The notes: generated by a model not told the origin, from the sequence alone. Numbered from the stretch's first letter, positions 1 through 9,009 are shown. The stretch: 45,816 bases of DNA from an uncultured Burkholderiales bacterium (GCA_903844775.1 CAIMUZ010000022.1:1-45816); one strand, 5' to 3'. Translations and numbers: made by a program.

Positions 1-66
1 GAATCTGGCGCCGGTGGCATGCCTGACATGGGCGGCATGGGTGGTATGGGCGGCATGGGCATGTAA
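1..66 (+). CDS. groL: Chaperonin GroEL, C-terminal end only
   Basis: The first 22 codons of the window read as a Gly-Gly-Met repeat tail ending GMGM and a TAA stop. This flexible GGM tail is the hallmark of the C-terminus of the 60-kDa chaperonin GroEL, where it projects into the folding cavity. The rest of the gene lies upstream of the window, so nothing can be said about the ATPase domains or about groES. A strong terminator follows 48 bases after the stop. The identification rests only on the tail, but few other bacterial proteins end this way. Confidence 0.9.
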   Translation, partial: ESGAGGMPDMGGMGGMGGMGM

Positions 67-113
67 TTGCCCGCTGCTTCAAAGGTCTGCAAAGACCTTT
101 GACCTCGCACAAG

Positions 114-143
114 AAACCCTGCAAGAAATTGTGGGGTTTTTTT
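114..143 (+). terminator. Rho-independent terminator after groEL
   Basis: An 11-bp stem (114-124 with 129-139, including two G-T wobbles) closes on a GAAA tetraloop and runs into seven consecutive T (137-143). A separate perfect 8-bp hairpin without a T-run lies just before it at 81-100. Together they should end the groEL transcript. Confidence 0.85.
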
Positions 144-225
144 ATGCCTGCGCAAATTGAATGCCAGCCCTCTAAGATGAACGCCATTCAAGGTTGATGA
201 CTTTCGAACAATTTCACAAGGCACC

Positions 226-1197
226 ATGACTTCTTCGTTTGAAGCTCAACACAGCGCCATGCTGCTCAAATATTCGGGCATCAGCTTTATCTCGGGCGCC
301 GTGAACCATGGTTTTTTCAGTGGCGAACGCTCACTCTGGACTGCGGCAGTAGGCATCGTCCTTTTTGTGGCCGGCGCCTGGATGGAGCACCGCAGTCAAA
401 ACAACACGCAGAGTTTGATTGAATCACTTTGGGTGGGCACTTTGTTGTCCATTGGCTTGGGCTTCTTTACGGGCGGCCTGCAACACTTTCCAGATTCGCC
501 TGCACGCAGCGCATGGGTGGTTCCTTTGGGATTCGCGATTTCCATTTTGGCCCTGATGTTCACACTCAAAATGCGCATGCAACGCGCATTGATGGTCTAT
601 TCATTGAGCCTGGGACTTGCAGTTTGTGCCAGCAGTTGGGCCGCTTATGAAGCCTTGGTGCGAAACCCCGAATGGGCGGCTGGAGGTCATGCACATGGGG
701 CAGAGGACGCGCATGACACAAACAATACAGCCGCCAACACACCCATGCAAAGCGCCTTGGTTGTCGATCGCACAATCAAAGTCGACATGAACGACACGAT
801 GCGCTTCACGCCCGATCTGTTGCAAGTGGCCGCTGGTGAAACCCTCAAATTGGTCGTTTACAACAGCGGCAAATTGCCGCATGAAATGGTGTTGGGCTCT
901 GAAGCCGCCCTCAAAGCCCATGCGATTGAAATGAAACAATCGGCAGGGCACTCAGATGGACATGCCCACGCTGCTGGCAATGCATTGCTAGCGCTTAGCG
1001 TCAAGCCTGGCGAAACCAAAGAATGGGTGATTCGTTTTGACCAAGCCCAAACTTTACAAATGGCGTGCCTCATTCCGGGCCATTATGAAGCGGGCATGAA
1101 GGGGCAAGTGATTGTGCAAGACAAAGTTACGTCAGTTTCTTCATCACCTACGAACAAGCCTGCGAACCCACACGATCACAGCAGCCACAAGCACTAA
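226..1197 (+). CDS. Membrane-anchored cupredoxin-domain protein
   Basis: This 323-residue protein has an N-terminal half with about four to five hydrophobic segments (roughly residues 16-31, 37-53, 67-87, 97-114, 121-141), a His-rich linker (155-163), and a C-terminal cupredoxin domain (about 180-300). A type 1 copper site is visible: His219 in a PHEM motif, then Cys281, His286 and Met291 in a C-x4-H-x4-M arrangement. A second His cluster (232-248) is inserted in the domain and the protein ends in a His-rich tail. The orientation of the cupredoxin domain is inferred to be periplasmic. Known cupredoxins carry electrons or help in copper tolerance; which applies here is not shown. No copper genes are adjacent. 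It stands alone between groEL and the convergent pgi. Confidence 0.75.
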   Translation: MTSSFEAQHSAMLLKYSGISFISGAVNHGFFSGERSLWTAAVGIVLFVAGAWMEHRSQNNTQSLIESLWVGTLLSIGLGFFTGGLQHFPDSPARSAWVVPLGFAISILALMFTLKMRMQRALMVYSLSLGLAVCASSWAAYEALVRNPEWAAGGHAHGAEDAHDTNNTAANTPMQSALVVDRTIKVDMNDTMRFTPDLLQVAAGETLKLVVYNSGKLPHEMVLGSEAALKAHAIEMKQSAGHSDGHAHAAGNALLALSVKPGETKEWVIRFDQAQTLQMACLIPGHYEAGMKGQVIVQDKVTSVSSSPTNKPANPHDHSSHKH

Positions 1198-1230
1198 AAA
1201 GACAGCAAAGGCTCGCAAGCCTAGGTCTTC
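1198..1230. terminator. Possible bidirectional terminator between cupredoxin gene and pgi
   Basis: The 40-base gap between the two convergent genes holds a 5-bp stem with a CGCA loop (1209-1222). It is flanked by A-rich sequence on the left and T-rich sequence on the right that can extend the pairing imperfectly. It could terminate both genes, but the hairpin is short. Confidence 0.35.
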
Positions 1231-1237
1231 TTCAAAT

Positions 1238-2791
1238 TCAAGCAGCTCGAATCTTCTGCAGCAATTGCGCAGTAGAGGCGTCAAGCCCCGCAACTTCACC
1301 CGACAAAATGCGGGCATGAATGTCTTTGGCCAAGACCTTGCCCAACTCCACACCCCATTGGTCAAAACTGTTGATGCCCCAAACGGCACCACTCACAAAT
1401 ACACGGTGTTCTTGCAGAGCAATCAACGCGCCTAAATTAAAGGGCGATAAATCTTCCAACAAGATAAATGTGCTGGGCCGGTTGCCCGCAAAGTTTTTGT
1501 GACCATTCACATCTGACTTGCCCAGCATCAAAGCTTGCGCCTGGGCCAATGCATTGGACAACAACAAAGCTTGGTGATCGGGCAATGCATGCGTGGCGTT
1601 TTTGACGGCCACAAATTCAAGGGGCACCACGTCGGTTCCTTGGTGCAGCATTTGGAAAAACGCATGTTGGCCGTTGGTGCCAGGCTCACCCCACAACACA
1701 GGCGATGTGCCATACGGTAACGCTTGGCCCGCAGGGTCCACCTGCTTGCCATTGCTCTCCATTTCGAGTTGCTGCAGATACGGCGCAAAGCGTTTTAAAG
1801 CACTGTGATACGGTGCAATGCAGCGGCTGGTGTAGCGCAAAAAGTTGCGATACCAAACATCGAGCAAACCCAAACGCACTGGCAAATTATTCGCAGCATC
1901 GGCATGTTGAAAGTGTTGGTCCATGGCGTGTGCACCTGCCAAAAACGCACGAAAATGATCTGCGCCAATGGCAATGGCCAAAGGCAAACCAATGGCTGAC
2001 CACAATGAATAACGGCCCCCTACCCAATCCCAAAATCCGAAGCAGGTTTGAATGCCAAACTGACCCGCGGCTTCTACGTTGGTGGTGAGCGCCGCAAAAT
2101 GTCGTGACACGTCGGTGCCGCCTTGCGCCTCAAACCAACGTTTGGCCGACAAGGCATTGGTCATGGTTTCCAAAGTGGTGAAAGTTTTGGAGGCCACCAA
2201 GAACAAGGTGTTCTCAGCTTTCAAGCCTTTCAATACAGCATCGAGTTCATGGCCATCCACGTTGGACACAAAATGAAAACGTTTGCCTGTCAAAGCAAAA
2301 GACTGCAAGGCCATGACGGCCATCTGAGGCCCTAAGTCAGAGCCCCCAATGCCGATGTTCACGACGTCGGTGATGTGCTGATCGGCTCGAATTTTTTCAG
2401 CAAATGCCAACATGGCATTCAAGGTTTCGTGGACATCTTTCAAGGGCCCCTTCAACACGGAGGGCAGTGCTTCAAAAGATGCACCTTGCGCAGGCTGACG
2501 CAACAACCAGTGCATCACCGCTCTATTTTCTGTGGCGTTGATGGCCTCGCCTTGGAACATCCGATCGCGGTGCGCCAACATGCCGGATTGCTGTGCCAAG
2601 GCCAACAACTGCGCTTCAATCTTGGCATCCCAAAGATTCTTCGACAAGTCTGCAAATACTCCGGGCGCTGCTTGGCTGAAGTGCGCCGCGCGGCCCGCAT
2701 CGCGTGCAAATTCAGATCGCAAATCAAAGCTAGAAAACGCCTTGGCATGCTCGGCCAAATTTTCCCAAGCTGCAGTTTGATCAGCTCGCAT
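1238..2791 (-). CDS. pgi: Glucose-6-phosphate isomerase
   Basis: The product interconverts glucose 6-phosphate and fructose 6-phosphate in the cytoplasm. The 517-residue length is in the usual range for the long bacterial form. Visible family motifs are the sugar-phosphate (SIS) loop IGIGGSDLGP, the signature WDWVGGRYSLWSAIGLP, and the second signature around GTNGQHAFFQMLHQG. The chosen ATG is preceded by an AAGGGA ribosome site. It lies 36 bases downstream of tal on the same strand, so tal-pgi is probably one operon. In an organism with an Entner-Doudoroff-type lower pathway, Pgi with transaldolase recycles fructose 6-phosphate back to glucose 6-phosphate; that metabolic reading is inference. 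Confidence 0.97.
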   Translation of the reverse strand: MRADQTAAWENLAEHAKAFSSFDLRSEFARDAGRAAHFSQAAPGVFADLSKNLWDAKIEAQLLALAQQSGMLAHRDRMFQGEAINATENRAVMHWLLRQPAQGASFEALPSVLKGPLKDVHETLNAMLAFAEKIRADQHITDVVNIGIGGSDLGPQMAVMALQSFALTGKRFHFVSNVDGHELDAVLKGLKAENTLFLVASKTFTTLETMTNALSAKRWFEAQGGTDVSRHFAALTTNVEAAGQFGIQTCFGFWDWVGGRYSLWSAIGLPLAIAIGADHFRAFLAGAHAMDQHFQHADAANNLPVRLGLLDVWYRNFLRYTSRCIAPYHSALKRFAPYLQQLEMESNGKQVDPAGQALPYGTSPVLWGEPGTNGQHAFFQMLHQGTDVVPLEFVAVKNATHALPDHQALLLSNALAQAQALMLGKSDVNGHKNFAGNRPSTFILLEDLSPFNLGALIALQEHRVFVSGAVWGINSFDQWGVELGKVLAKDIHARILSGEVAGLDASTAQLLQKIRAA

Positions 2792-2827
2792 GTTTCCCTT
2801 TTTTGCTCATTTTTTTCTGGCTGGCCA

Positions 2828-3784
2828 TTAGGTTTTTTGTGCCGCCAACATCAAGCCTTCTAACTTGATGGCATCGACACAAAAAGCACGAATGCCTTCT
2901 GCCAATTTTTCAGTGGCCATGGCGTCTTCATTCAACGCAAAGCGGAAACCTGCTTCGTTGTATTGCACCAAGGGCAAGTCCATACCTCTGGCAGCCTGTG
3001 CATCCAAGGCCGGCGTCAATGACGTTTGATTAGCGGCCAATGAAGTCAACAAGTCAGGACTGATGGTCAGCAAATCACAACCCGCCAAGGCCACAATTTG
3101 GCCCACGTTGCGAAAGCTCGCACCCATCACCTCGGTGGCAATGCCGTTCTTCTTGTAATAGTTATAAATAGCGCGCACCGATTTGACACCCGGATCGTTG
3201 ACCCCAGCACTGCCAGCTTCATCCCACGACACTCCGGCAGTTTTTTTGTACCAATCGTAAATGCGACCTACAAACGGAGAAATCAATTGCACCTTGGCTT
3301 GACCACACGCCACCGCTTGCGCAAACGAGAACAGCAAAGTGAGGTTGGTATGTATGCCTTCGCGCTCTAACTCAGCGGCCGCTTGAATACCTTCCCAGGT
3401 GGCTGCAATTTTGATCAGCACCCGCTTGCGCGAAATGCCCTGCGCTTCATACAAACTCATCAATCGACGCGCGCGTGCCAATGTGCTGGCAGTGTCAAAA
3501 CTCAAACGCGCATCCACTTCGGTAGACACCCTGCCTGGAATGGTCTTCAAAATTTCGCAACCAAAGCGCACCAACAAATGGTCCATCACCACATCCAAGG
3601 GCTGGCCTTTGTGAGCCGCAACTGATTCGGTGAGCAACGGTGCGTACTCGGGCTTTTGCACGGCCTTCAAAATCAGCGACGGATTGGTGGTCGCATCTTG
3701 CGGCTGAAACTGTGCCAGTTGTTTGAAATCACCCGTGTCAGCAACAACGGTCGTGTGAGTTTTGAGGGCTTCAAGTTGGTTCAT
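2828..3784 (-). CDS. tal: Transaldolase
   Basis: Transaldolase of the non-oxidative pentose phosphate pathway transfers a dihydroxyacetone unit between sedoheptulose 7-phosphate and glyceraldehyde 3-phosphate. The 318 residues match the classical TalA/TalB subfamily length. The N-terminal DATTNPSLI signature (residues 30-38) and the Schiff-base lysine in the [11 protein letters not shown] motif (Lys125) are present. It is the first gene of a likely tal-pgi operon and is transcribed divergently from zwf across a 74-bp control region with a good promoter match for this strand. Confidence 0.97.
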   Translation of the reverse strand: MNQLEALKTHTTVVADTGDFKQLAQFQPQDATTNPSLILKAVQKPEYAPLLTESVAAHKGQPLDVVMDHLLVRFGCEILKTIPGRVSTEVDARLSFDTASTLARARRLMSLYEAQGISRKRVLIKIAATWEGIQAAAELEREGIHTNLTLLFSFAQAVACGQAKVQLISPFVGRIYDWYKKTAGVSWDEAGSAGVNDPGVKSVRAIYNYYKKNGIATEVMGASFRNVGQIVALAGCDLLTISPDLLTSLAANQTSLTPALDAQAARGMDLPLVQYNEAGFRFALNEDAMATEKLAEGIRAFCVDAIKLEGLMLAAQKT

Positions 3785-3806
3785 GGCTCATAATTTAAAT
3801 CAAGGC

Positions 3807-3835
3807 TTGAATTATCGATGAAACAAAGTTACATT
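3807..3835 (+). promoter_or_regulatory. Predicted promoter for zwf
   Basis: TTGAAT (3807-3812), a 17-base spacer and TACATT (3830-3835) form a moderate sigma-70 match. Transcription would begin near 3842, giving a leader of under 20 bases. This fits the lack of a clear Shine-Dalgarno sequence before zwf. The -10 box overlaps the left arm of the inverted repeat. Confidence 0.4.
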
Positions 3836-3839
3836 ACAA
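3811..3839 (-). promoter_or_regulatory. Predicted promoter for tal-pgi
   Basis: Read on the minus strand, TTGTAA (3839-3834) and GATAAT (3816-3811) are separated by exactly 17 bases, a good sigma-70 match. The -35 box lies inside the inverted repeat at 3828-3856. No start-site data exist. Confidence 0.5.
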
Positions 3840-3856
3840 ACTCATTTTTATGTAAC
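3828..3856. promoter_or_regulatory. Candidate operator for the RpiR/HexR-like regulator
   Basis: Perfect 7-bp inverted arms GTTACAT (3828-3834) and ATGTAAC (3850-3856) flank a 15-bp AT-rich centre, with an extra TTACA half-site at 3834-3838. HexR regulators of proteobacteria bind TGTAAT/ATTACA-type palindromes near zwf, so the resemblance is meaningful. A HexR-like gene lies two genes away. The site overlaps both divergent promoters. Binding is inferred. Confidence 0.5.
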
Positions 3857-3858
3857 AA

Positions 3859-5334
3859 ATGAACATGTCCTTCGATTTAGTCTTTTTTGGCGGCACTGGC
3901 GACCTTGTTTGGCGCAAATTGATGCCCGCCCTGTTCCAAGCTTTCCGTCATGGCACCTTGCCAGAGGGCGGCCGAATCATTGGTGTTGCGCGAGACAGCA
4001 TGTCTGATGAGCAGTACCGGAGCCTCATTCAGTCTCGTTTTGAGCAGGTAGAGGGCGCCAAACGCCCCAATGACGAGGAATTTGCACGCTTCAAGGCCAT
4101 GCTCCACTACGAGCGCGTCGACTTGTCCAACCCAGCCGACTACAACAAGTTGGCTGCCCGTTTGGCCGAACGCGAGACCGACCATGTGGTCATGTATCTG
4201 GCCACAGCCCCCAGCCTCTTCAACACCGTCTGCGAACAATTGGGTGTTGCCAAACTCAACACGCCCAAGACCCGCATCGTTTTGGAAAAGCCACTGGGTC
4301 ACGACCTCAAATCAAACCGCGCCATCAACCAAAGCGTTCGCAAGGTTTTTGGTGAGCATCAAATTTTTCGGATTGACCACTACTTGGGCAAGCCTTCGGT
4401 GCAAAACCTGTTTGCCATGCGCTTTGGCAATGCGCTGTTTGAACCCTTGTGGCGCCGTGAACACATTGCCAACATTCAAATCACCATTGCCGAAGAGCTG
4501 GGCGTGGAAAAGCGAGGCGCGTTTTATGAAAACACCGGCGCACTGCGCGACATGGTGCAAAACCATGCACTCCAACTACTTTGCGCCATTGCCATGGAGC
4601 CGCCCATCAACGCGCATGCCGATGCCATTCGCGATGAAAAGCTCAAAGTCTTGCGGGCCCTCAAACCCTGGACCACAGAAACCTTGAACCAACACGTGGT
4701 GCGCGGCCAGTACAGCCCGGGCAATGTCAGCGGTCAAGCGGTGCCTGGCTACAACGAGGAAAGCGGGGTCAACCCCAGTAGCAATACCGAAACCTTTGTC
4801 GCACTCAGAACAGAGATTGCCAATTGGCGTTGGGCCGGCGTGCCCTTCTACATTCGAACCGGCAAACGTTTGGCCTCACGCGAGGGTTACATTGAAATCA
4901 ATTTCCGCCCAACACCGCACGCCATTTTTCAAGCGCCCGCTGGCGGCACTAACAAATTGGTGATCCACTTGCAGCCCAAAGACGGTTTGGAATTGCACCT
5001 GTTTGCTGAAGGCCAGCAAAAACGCGTCAAAACAGCCCATCAAAGCTCGACCAAACTGAGCGCCGTCCAACTCGACCTCGATTTCGACAAACGCTTTGGC
5101 AGCGAGCGCGTGGGCGCCTACGAGCGTTTGCTCCTAGATGTTTTAGACGGACGCTTGAATTTATTCGTGCGCAGCGATGAGCAAGAAGAAGCTTGGCGTT
5201 GGGTTGAACCCATTCTGCAACATTGGACCACCGACACCCAAGGCCCCCGCCACTATGCCGCTGGCACTTGGGGCCCCAGTGCATCAAGCGCCATGATTGC
5301 ACGTGACGGATTTTGCTGGTCGGAGGAAATCTAA
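3859..5334 (+). CDS. zwf: Glucose-6-phosphate 1-dehydrogenase
   Basis: The enzyme oxidises glucose 6-phosphate to 6-phosphogluconolactone with NAD(P)+, the entry to the oxidative pentose phosphate and Entner-Doudoroff routes. The 491 residues match the family. The dinucleotide-binding start FFGGTGDLVWRKLMPAL and the active-site signature RIDHYLGK (residues 171-178) are intact. Two starts are possible: ATG at 3859 and ATG at 3865. Neither has a clear ribosome site and family alignment does not decide; the longer form is given. The stop is three bases before the start of the RpiR-type regulator, so the two are co-transcribed. No pgl, edd or eda gene follows in this window. Confidence 0.97.
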   Translation: MNMSFDLVFFGGTGDLVWRKLMPALFQAFRHGTLPEGGRIIGVARDSMSDEQYRSLIQSRFEQVEGAKRPNDEEFARFKAMLHYERVDLSNPADYNKLAARLAERETDHVVMYLATAPSLFNTVCEQLGVAKLNTPKTRIVLEKPLGHDLKSNRAINQSVRKVFGEHQIFRIDHYLGKPSVQNLFAMRFGNALFEPLWRREHIANIQITIAEELGVEKRGAFYENTGALRDMVQNHALQLLCAIAMEPPINAHADAIRDEKLKVLRALKPWTTETLNQHVVRGQYSPGNVSGQAVPGYNEESGVNPSSNTETFVALRTEIANWRWAGVPFYIRTGKRLASREGYIEINFRPTPHAIFQAPAGGTNKLVIHLQPKDGLELHLFAEGQQKRVKTAHQSSTKLSAVQLDLDFDKRFGSERVGAYERLLLDVLDGRLNLFVRSDEQEEAWRWVEPILQHWTTDTQGPRHYAAGTWGPSASSAMIARDGFCWSEEI

Positions 5335-5337
5335 TTC

Positions 5338-6183
5338 ATGCTAGACCGCATCAAAGCCTCACTCCCCTCCTTGGCACCCGCTGAACAGCGTGTAGGTAAA
5401 TTGGTGTTGCAAGATCCGCGGGCCTTTGCCAATTTACCCGTCACCGAACTGGCAGATCGCGCACATGTGAGCAAACCCACGGTGGTTCGCTTTTGCCGAA
5501 GTGTGGGCTATGACGGCCTGTCTGACTTCAAACTGAAGCTGGCGGGTAGCGTGAGCGAGGGCGTGCCCTTTATTCACCGCAGCGTTGATGCAGACGACAA
5601 AACCAGCGATGTGACGGTCAAGGTGATTGACAACACCGTTGCGGCTTTTTTGAAGTACCGCAACGATGCCTCCTCATTTGTCTTAGAACAAGCCGTGCAA
5701 GCACTGGCAGAAACTCACAGCACCGGCAAACGCATAGAGTTTTATGGTGTGGGCAACTCAGGCATCGTGGCCCAAGACGCCCAGCACAAATTTTTCCGTC
5801 TTGGCATGAACACCATCGCCTACAGCGATGGTCACATGCAAGTGATGAGCGCGTCGATGCTCAGTCAAGGCGATTGTGTCGTGGTGATTTCCAACTCAGG
5901 TCGCACACGCGATTTGATGGACGCCTGCGACATTGCGCGCAAACGCGGCGCAACCACCATTGTGATCACGGCCAGCGGTTCGCCACTGGCAACCGCCGGT
6001 CAAATTCACTTAACAGCCGACCATCCCGAAAGCTATGACCGCTACAGCCCCATGGTCTCGCGCCTGTTGCACTTGTTGATCATAGATATTTTGGCCACCA
6101 CCGTGGCACTGCGCATTGGGGAGGCTTTACAGCCTGCCCTGCGCGAAATGAAAAACAATCTCCGCAGCAAGCGTTACACCTGA
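5338..6183 (+). CDS. MurR/RpiR (HexR-like) transcriptional regulator
   Basis: The 281-residue protein has an N-terminal RpiR-type helix-turn-helix (about 1-77, including the stretch ELADRAHVSKPTVVRFCR) and a C-terminal SIS sugar-phosphate-binding domain (about 120-260, with FYGVGNSG and ISNSGRTRD loops). Such proteins sense phosphorylated sugars; HexR binds 2-keto-3-deoxy-6-phosphogluconate and controls zwf and Entner-Doudoroff genes. Its position directly after zwf, with an inverted repeat in the zwf/tal control region, supports a HexR-like role. The orthology is inferred, so no gene symbol is assigned. The stop is followed by a 137-bp gap. Confidence 0.88.
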   Translation: MLDRIKASLPSLAPAEQRVGKLVLQDPRAFANLPVTELADRAHVSKPTVVRFCRSVGYDGLSDFKLKLAGSVSEGVPFIHRSVDADDKTSDVTVKVIDNTVAAFLKYRNDASSFVLEQAVQALAETHSTGKRIEFYGVGNSGIVAQDAQHKFFRLGMNTIAYSDGHMQVMSASMLSQGDCVVVISNSGRTRDLMDACDIARKRGATTIVITASGSPLATAGQIHLTADHPESYDRYSPMVSRLLHLLIIDILATTVALRIGEALQPALREMKNNLRSKRYT

Positions 6184-6320
6184 AGTTGGGGCTGCCTGAT
6201 TGGTCTTGCCAAAAAGTCAGGCTTGTTCAGGCGTTCATTGGCAATTACCCTGATTCAACTTGCGGCGCCCCTTCTCTCTCCCTAGAATGACTTGGTCAAT
6301 CAACTTAGACAGGATTTAGC

Positions 6321-7913
6321 ATGTACCAACGCTTCCTCCAGGCATCCCGCCTGCTCACATTGGCCATCGGGATCTCGGCAGCACTGCTGGGCACAACCAG
6401 CGCACAAGCTGCTGAATTTAAATGGGCCGCGCAAAACGACATCTTGACGCTTGACCCGCACTCGCAGAATCACGCCACCACCAACAACGTGGTGGGCCAC
6501 GCCTACGAAGGCTTGGTGCGTTACGACAAGAACTACAAAATTGAACCTTCTTTGGCCACCAGCTGGTCCAACATTAGCCCTACTGTCATGCGCTTTAACC
6601 TGCGCAAAAACATCAAGTTTCACGATGGCACGCCTTTCACAGCAGACGATGTCGTTTTTTCATTTGAGCGCATTCGTCAACCGCAAGGCACGATGCAGAT
6701 TTATGTGGCTGGTGTGAAGGAAATGAAAAAAGTGGACGACCACACCCTGGACATCATCTTGGACAAGCCCGTTCCAACCTTGCTGAACAATTTCACAACC
6801 TTCCTGATCATGAGCAAGTCATGGTCGGTTAAAAACAAGTCTGAAAAAATTCAAGACTACAAGGCGAAAGAAATAACTTACGCCTCAACCCACACCAATG
6901 GCACAGGCCCCTATGTCATCAAAGAGTGGGCGCCGGATCAACGCGTGGTGCTCACCCACAACAAAGCTTGGTGGGACAAACTCCAAGGCAATGTGACCGA
7001 CATCATTTACACCCCCATTAAGTCAGACCCCACGCGCATTGCGGCTTTGCTGTCTGGCAACGTAGACGCTGTGACTGATCTGCCCACGCAAGACGTCGCC
7101 CGCTTACGTTCTACCGCCAGCTTGTCTGTGTTAGATGGCCCTGAAGTTCGCACCATCTTTTTTGGTCTTGATATGGGAAGTGATGAACTGAAATATGCGC
7201 CCAAAGGCAAGAACTTCTTTAAAGATGTTCGCGTTCGCAAAGCCTTGAGCATGGCCATAGACCGTGGCGCCATTCAGCGCAGCATCATGCGCGGCTTGTC
7301 ATTGCCTGCCAGCATCATCATTGCGCCTGGCGTGAACGGCTACAACGCTGACATGGACAAAACAGCCCCTGCCGATGTTGAAGGCGCTAAAAAATTATTG
7401 GCTGATGCCGGCTATCCCAACGGTTTGGAATTTACCTTGGACTGCCCGAACAATCGGTATGTGAATGACGAAGAAGTTTGCCAAGCGGTGGTCAACATGT
7501 GGGCCAGGATTGGTGTCAAAGCCAAGCTCAATGCCATGAACTTTGGCCCCTACATTGCCAAGGTTCAAAACTTTGACTCCAGCGCTTACTTGCTAGGCTG
7601 GGGTGTGGCCACTTATGACGCACAGTACTCATTGCAATCTTTGGTCATGACCCGCACACAAGGCGCCGATGGCAGCTTTAACTACTCCAAGGTGAACAAT
7701 GCCAAGTTAGACGGCTTGGTAGAAGCCATGAAAACCGAGATGGACAAAAACAAACGCGACGCCATGATCAAGGAAGCTTTGACGGTCACACGCGATGAGG
7801 TGTTGGTCATTCCGTTGCACCACCAAATGCGTCCTTGGGCCATGAAGAAAAACGTCACCATGACGCACAACTCCAACGATGCGCCCAAGATGTACTATGT
7901 GAATGTGAACTGA
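6321..7913 (+). CDS. ABC transporter substrate-binding protein, peptide/opine/nickel family (SBP family 5)
   Basis: This 530-residue periplasmic protein delivers substrate to a DppBCDF-type importer. A Sec signal peptide ends at an AQA-A site near residue 31. The mature start, with FKWAAQNDILTLDPH, and the later motifs (KNIKFHDGTPFTADDVVFS; VRVRKALSMAIDR) are typical of SBP family 5, as is the length. An AGGA ribosome site precedes the ATG. It is on the plus strand and converges on its likely permease/ATPase operon, with a shared terminator between them. The actual ligand (dipeptide, oligopeptide, glutathione or opine) cannot be read from the sequence. Confidence 0.93.
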   Translation: MYQRFLQASRLLTLAIGISAALLGTTSAQAAEFKWAAQNDILTLDPHSQNHATTNNVVGHAYEGLVRYDKNYKIEPSLATSWSNISPTVMRFNLRKNIKFHDGTPFTADDVVFSFERIRQPQGTMQIYVAGVKEMKKVDDHTLDIILDKPVPTLLNNFTTFLIMSKSWSVKNKSEKIQDYKAKEITYASTHTNGTGPYVIKEWAPDQRVVLTHNKAWWDKLQGNVTDIIYTPIKSDPTRIAALLSGNVDAVTDLPTQDVARLRSTASLSVLDGPEVRTIFFGLDMGSDELKYAPKGKNFFKDVRVRKALSMAIDRGAIQRSIMRGLSLPASIIIAPGVNGYNADMDKTAPADVEGAKKLLADAGYPNGLEFTLDCPNNRYVNDEEVCQAVVNMWARIGVKAKLNAMNFGPYIAKVQNFDSSAYLLGWGVATYDAQYSLQSLVMTRTQGADGSFNYSKVNNAKLDGLVEAMKTEMDKNKRDAMIKEALTVTRDEVLVIPLHHQMRPWAMKKNVTMTHNSNDAPKMYYVNVN

Positions 7914-7929
7914 TCCAGTTGCACGCTAC

Positions 7930-7957
7930 AAAAAAGACACCCGAGGGTGTCTTTTTT
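7930..7957. terminator. Bidirectional Rho-independent terminator
   Basis: The hairpin GACACC-CGAG-GGTGTC (7936-7951) is flanked by six A on the left and six T on the right, so it works in both directions. It ends the binding-protein gene on the plus strand and the ABC operon on the minus strand. Confidence 0.88.
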
Positions 7958-7971
7958 GATGGCTTCTTTGA

Positions 7972-9009
7972 TCAGTGCCGACCTTCCTCGACTGCATGGC
8001 AAGCCACCTTGATGCCCTTGAATAACTTCAACATAGGACGCTCAGAGCGACAACGGTTGTTGGCCAAAGGACAGCGCGGATTGAAGCTGCAACCTGATGG
8101 CGGGTTCAAGGGATTGGGCACCTCGCCCTGCACCGGCGTGCGTGCCCGGCCCGTGTCTTTCAGCTTGGGAATGGCATCAAGCAGCATGCGGGTGTAGGGG
8201 TGCTGCGGATTGCTGAACAAGCTGTGCTTGTCCGCCAGTTCCACCAACTGCCCTAAATACATCACACCCACGTTATCGCTCACATGCCGCACCACGGCCA
8301 AGTTGTGGGAAATAAACAAGTAGGTGAGGCCGTGCTCGCGCTGTAAGTCTTTCATGATGTTGAGCACTTGCGCCTGAACGCTCACATCCAAGGCGGAGGT
8401 GGGTTCGTCGCACACCAAAAACTCTGGCGCAGTGGCCAAGGCGCGCGCTATCGAAATTCGCTGACGCTGCCCCCCCGAAAATTGGTGCGGATACTTCACC
8501 ATGTCCAAGGCCGACAAGCCCACCGATTGCAATAACTCAGCCACACGGGCCTTGAGTTCTTGCTCATCTTTGATCAGGCCATGTTCGTGCAAGGGCTCGC
8601 CCACAATGTCTGCCACAGTCCAGCGCGGATTCAAGCTGGCATAGGGATCTTGAAAAATCATTTGAATGCGCTTGCGCATGCTCTTCGCGTCCTTTGACTT
8701 GAAGGCGGCGTGCGCGTCTTCACCATCAAAGGTCAAACCGCCGCGCGTGGGTTCGTACAAGCCCACCAACAAACGTGCCACGGTGCTTTTGCCACAACCC
8801 GACTCACCCACCAAGGCCAATGTTTTACCGCGTTCAATTTCAAAGCTAACGCCATCGACGGCTTTGAGCAATTGGCGAGGTCTGCGTTCAATAACGCGCG
8901 TTAGCCAACGGGCCGACACATCAAATGTTTTGGCCAAATCGCGGGCCACCACCAAAGATTGTGTTGATGCCGGAATGGGGGTGCTTGAGTTGTTGCTTGC
9001 ATCACTCAT
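7972..9009 (-). CDS. Peptide-type ABC transporter ATP-binding protein (OppF/DppF-like)
   Basis: One of the two ATPases of the importer. With the start at 9009 it has 345 residues. This start gives an ATGA overlap with the upstream ATPase gene; the open frame extends further upstream to 9048 but that would overlap the neighbour by more than 40 bases. Walker A GESGCGKST, signature FSGGQRQRISIARAL and the Walker B region FLVCDEPTSALDVS are present. The C-terminal oligopeptide/dipeptide extension carries the SGCSFNPRCPLANNRC cysteine cluster that is typical of OppD/OppF proteins and can hold an iron-sulfur cluster in some members. It is the last gene of the minus-strand operon. Confidence 0.93.
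   Translation of the reverse strand: MSDASNNSSTPIPASTQSLVVARDLAKTFDVSARWLTRVIERRPRQLLKAVDGVSFEIERGKTLALVGESGCGKSTVARLLVGLYEPTRGGLTFDGEDAHAAFKSKDAKSMRKRIQMIFQDPYASLNPRWTVADIVGEPLHEHGLIKDEQELKARVAELLQSVGLSALDMVKYPHQFSGGQRQRISIARALATAPEFLVCDEPTSALDVSVQAQVLNIMKDLQREHGLTYLFISHNLAVVRHVSDNVGVMYLGQLVELADKHSLFSNPQHPYTRMLLDAIPKLKDTGRARTPVQGEVPNPLNPPSGCSFNPRCPLANNRCRSERPMLKLFKGIKVACHAVEEGRH

Noticed and set aside
6194-6222. GCCTGA/TCAGGC pairing after the RpiR-type gene
   Set aside because: The loop is 17 bases, the stem is only 6 bp, and no T-run follows. It is too weak to call a terminator.
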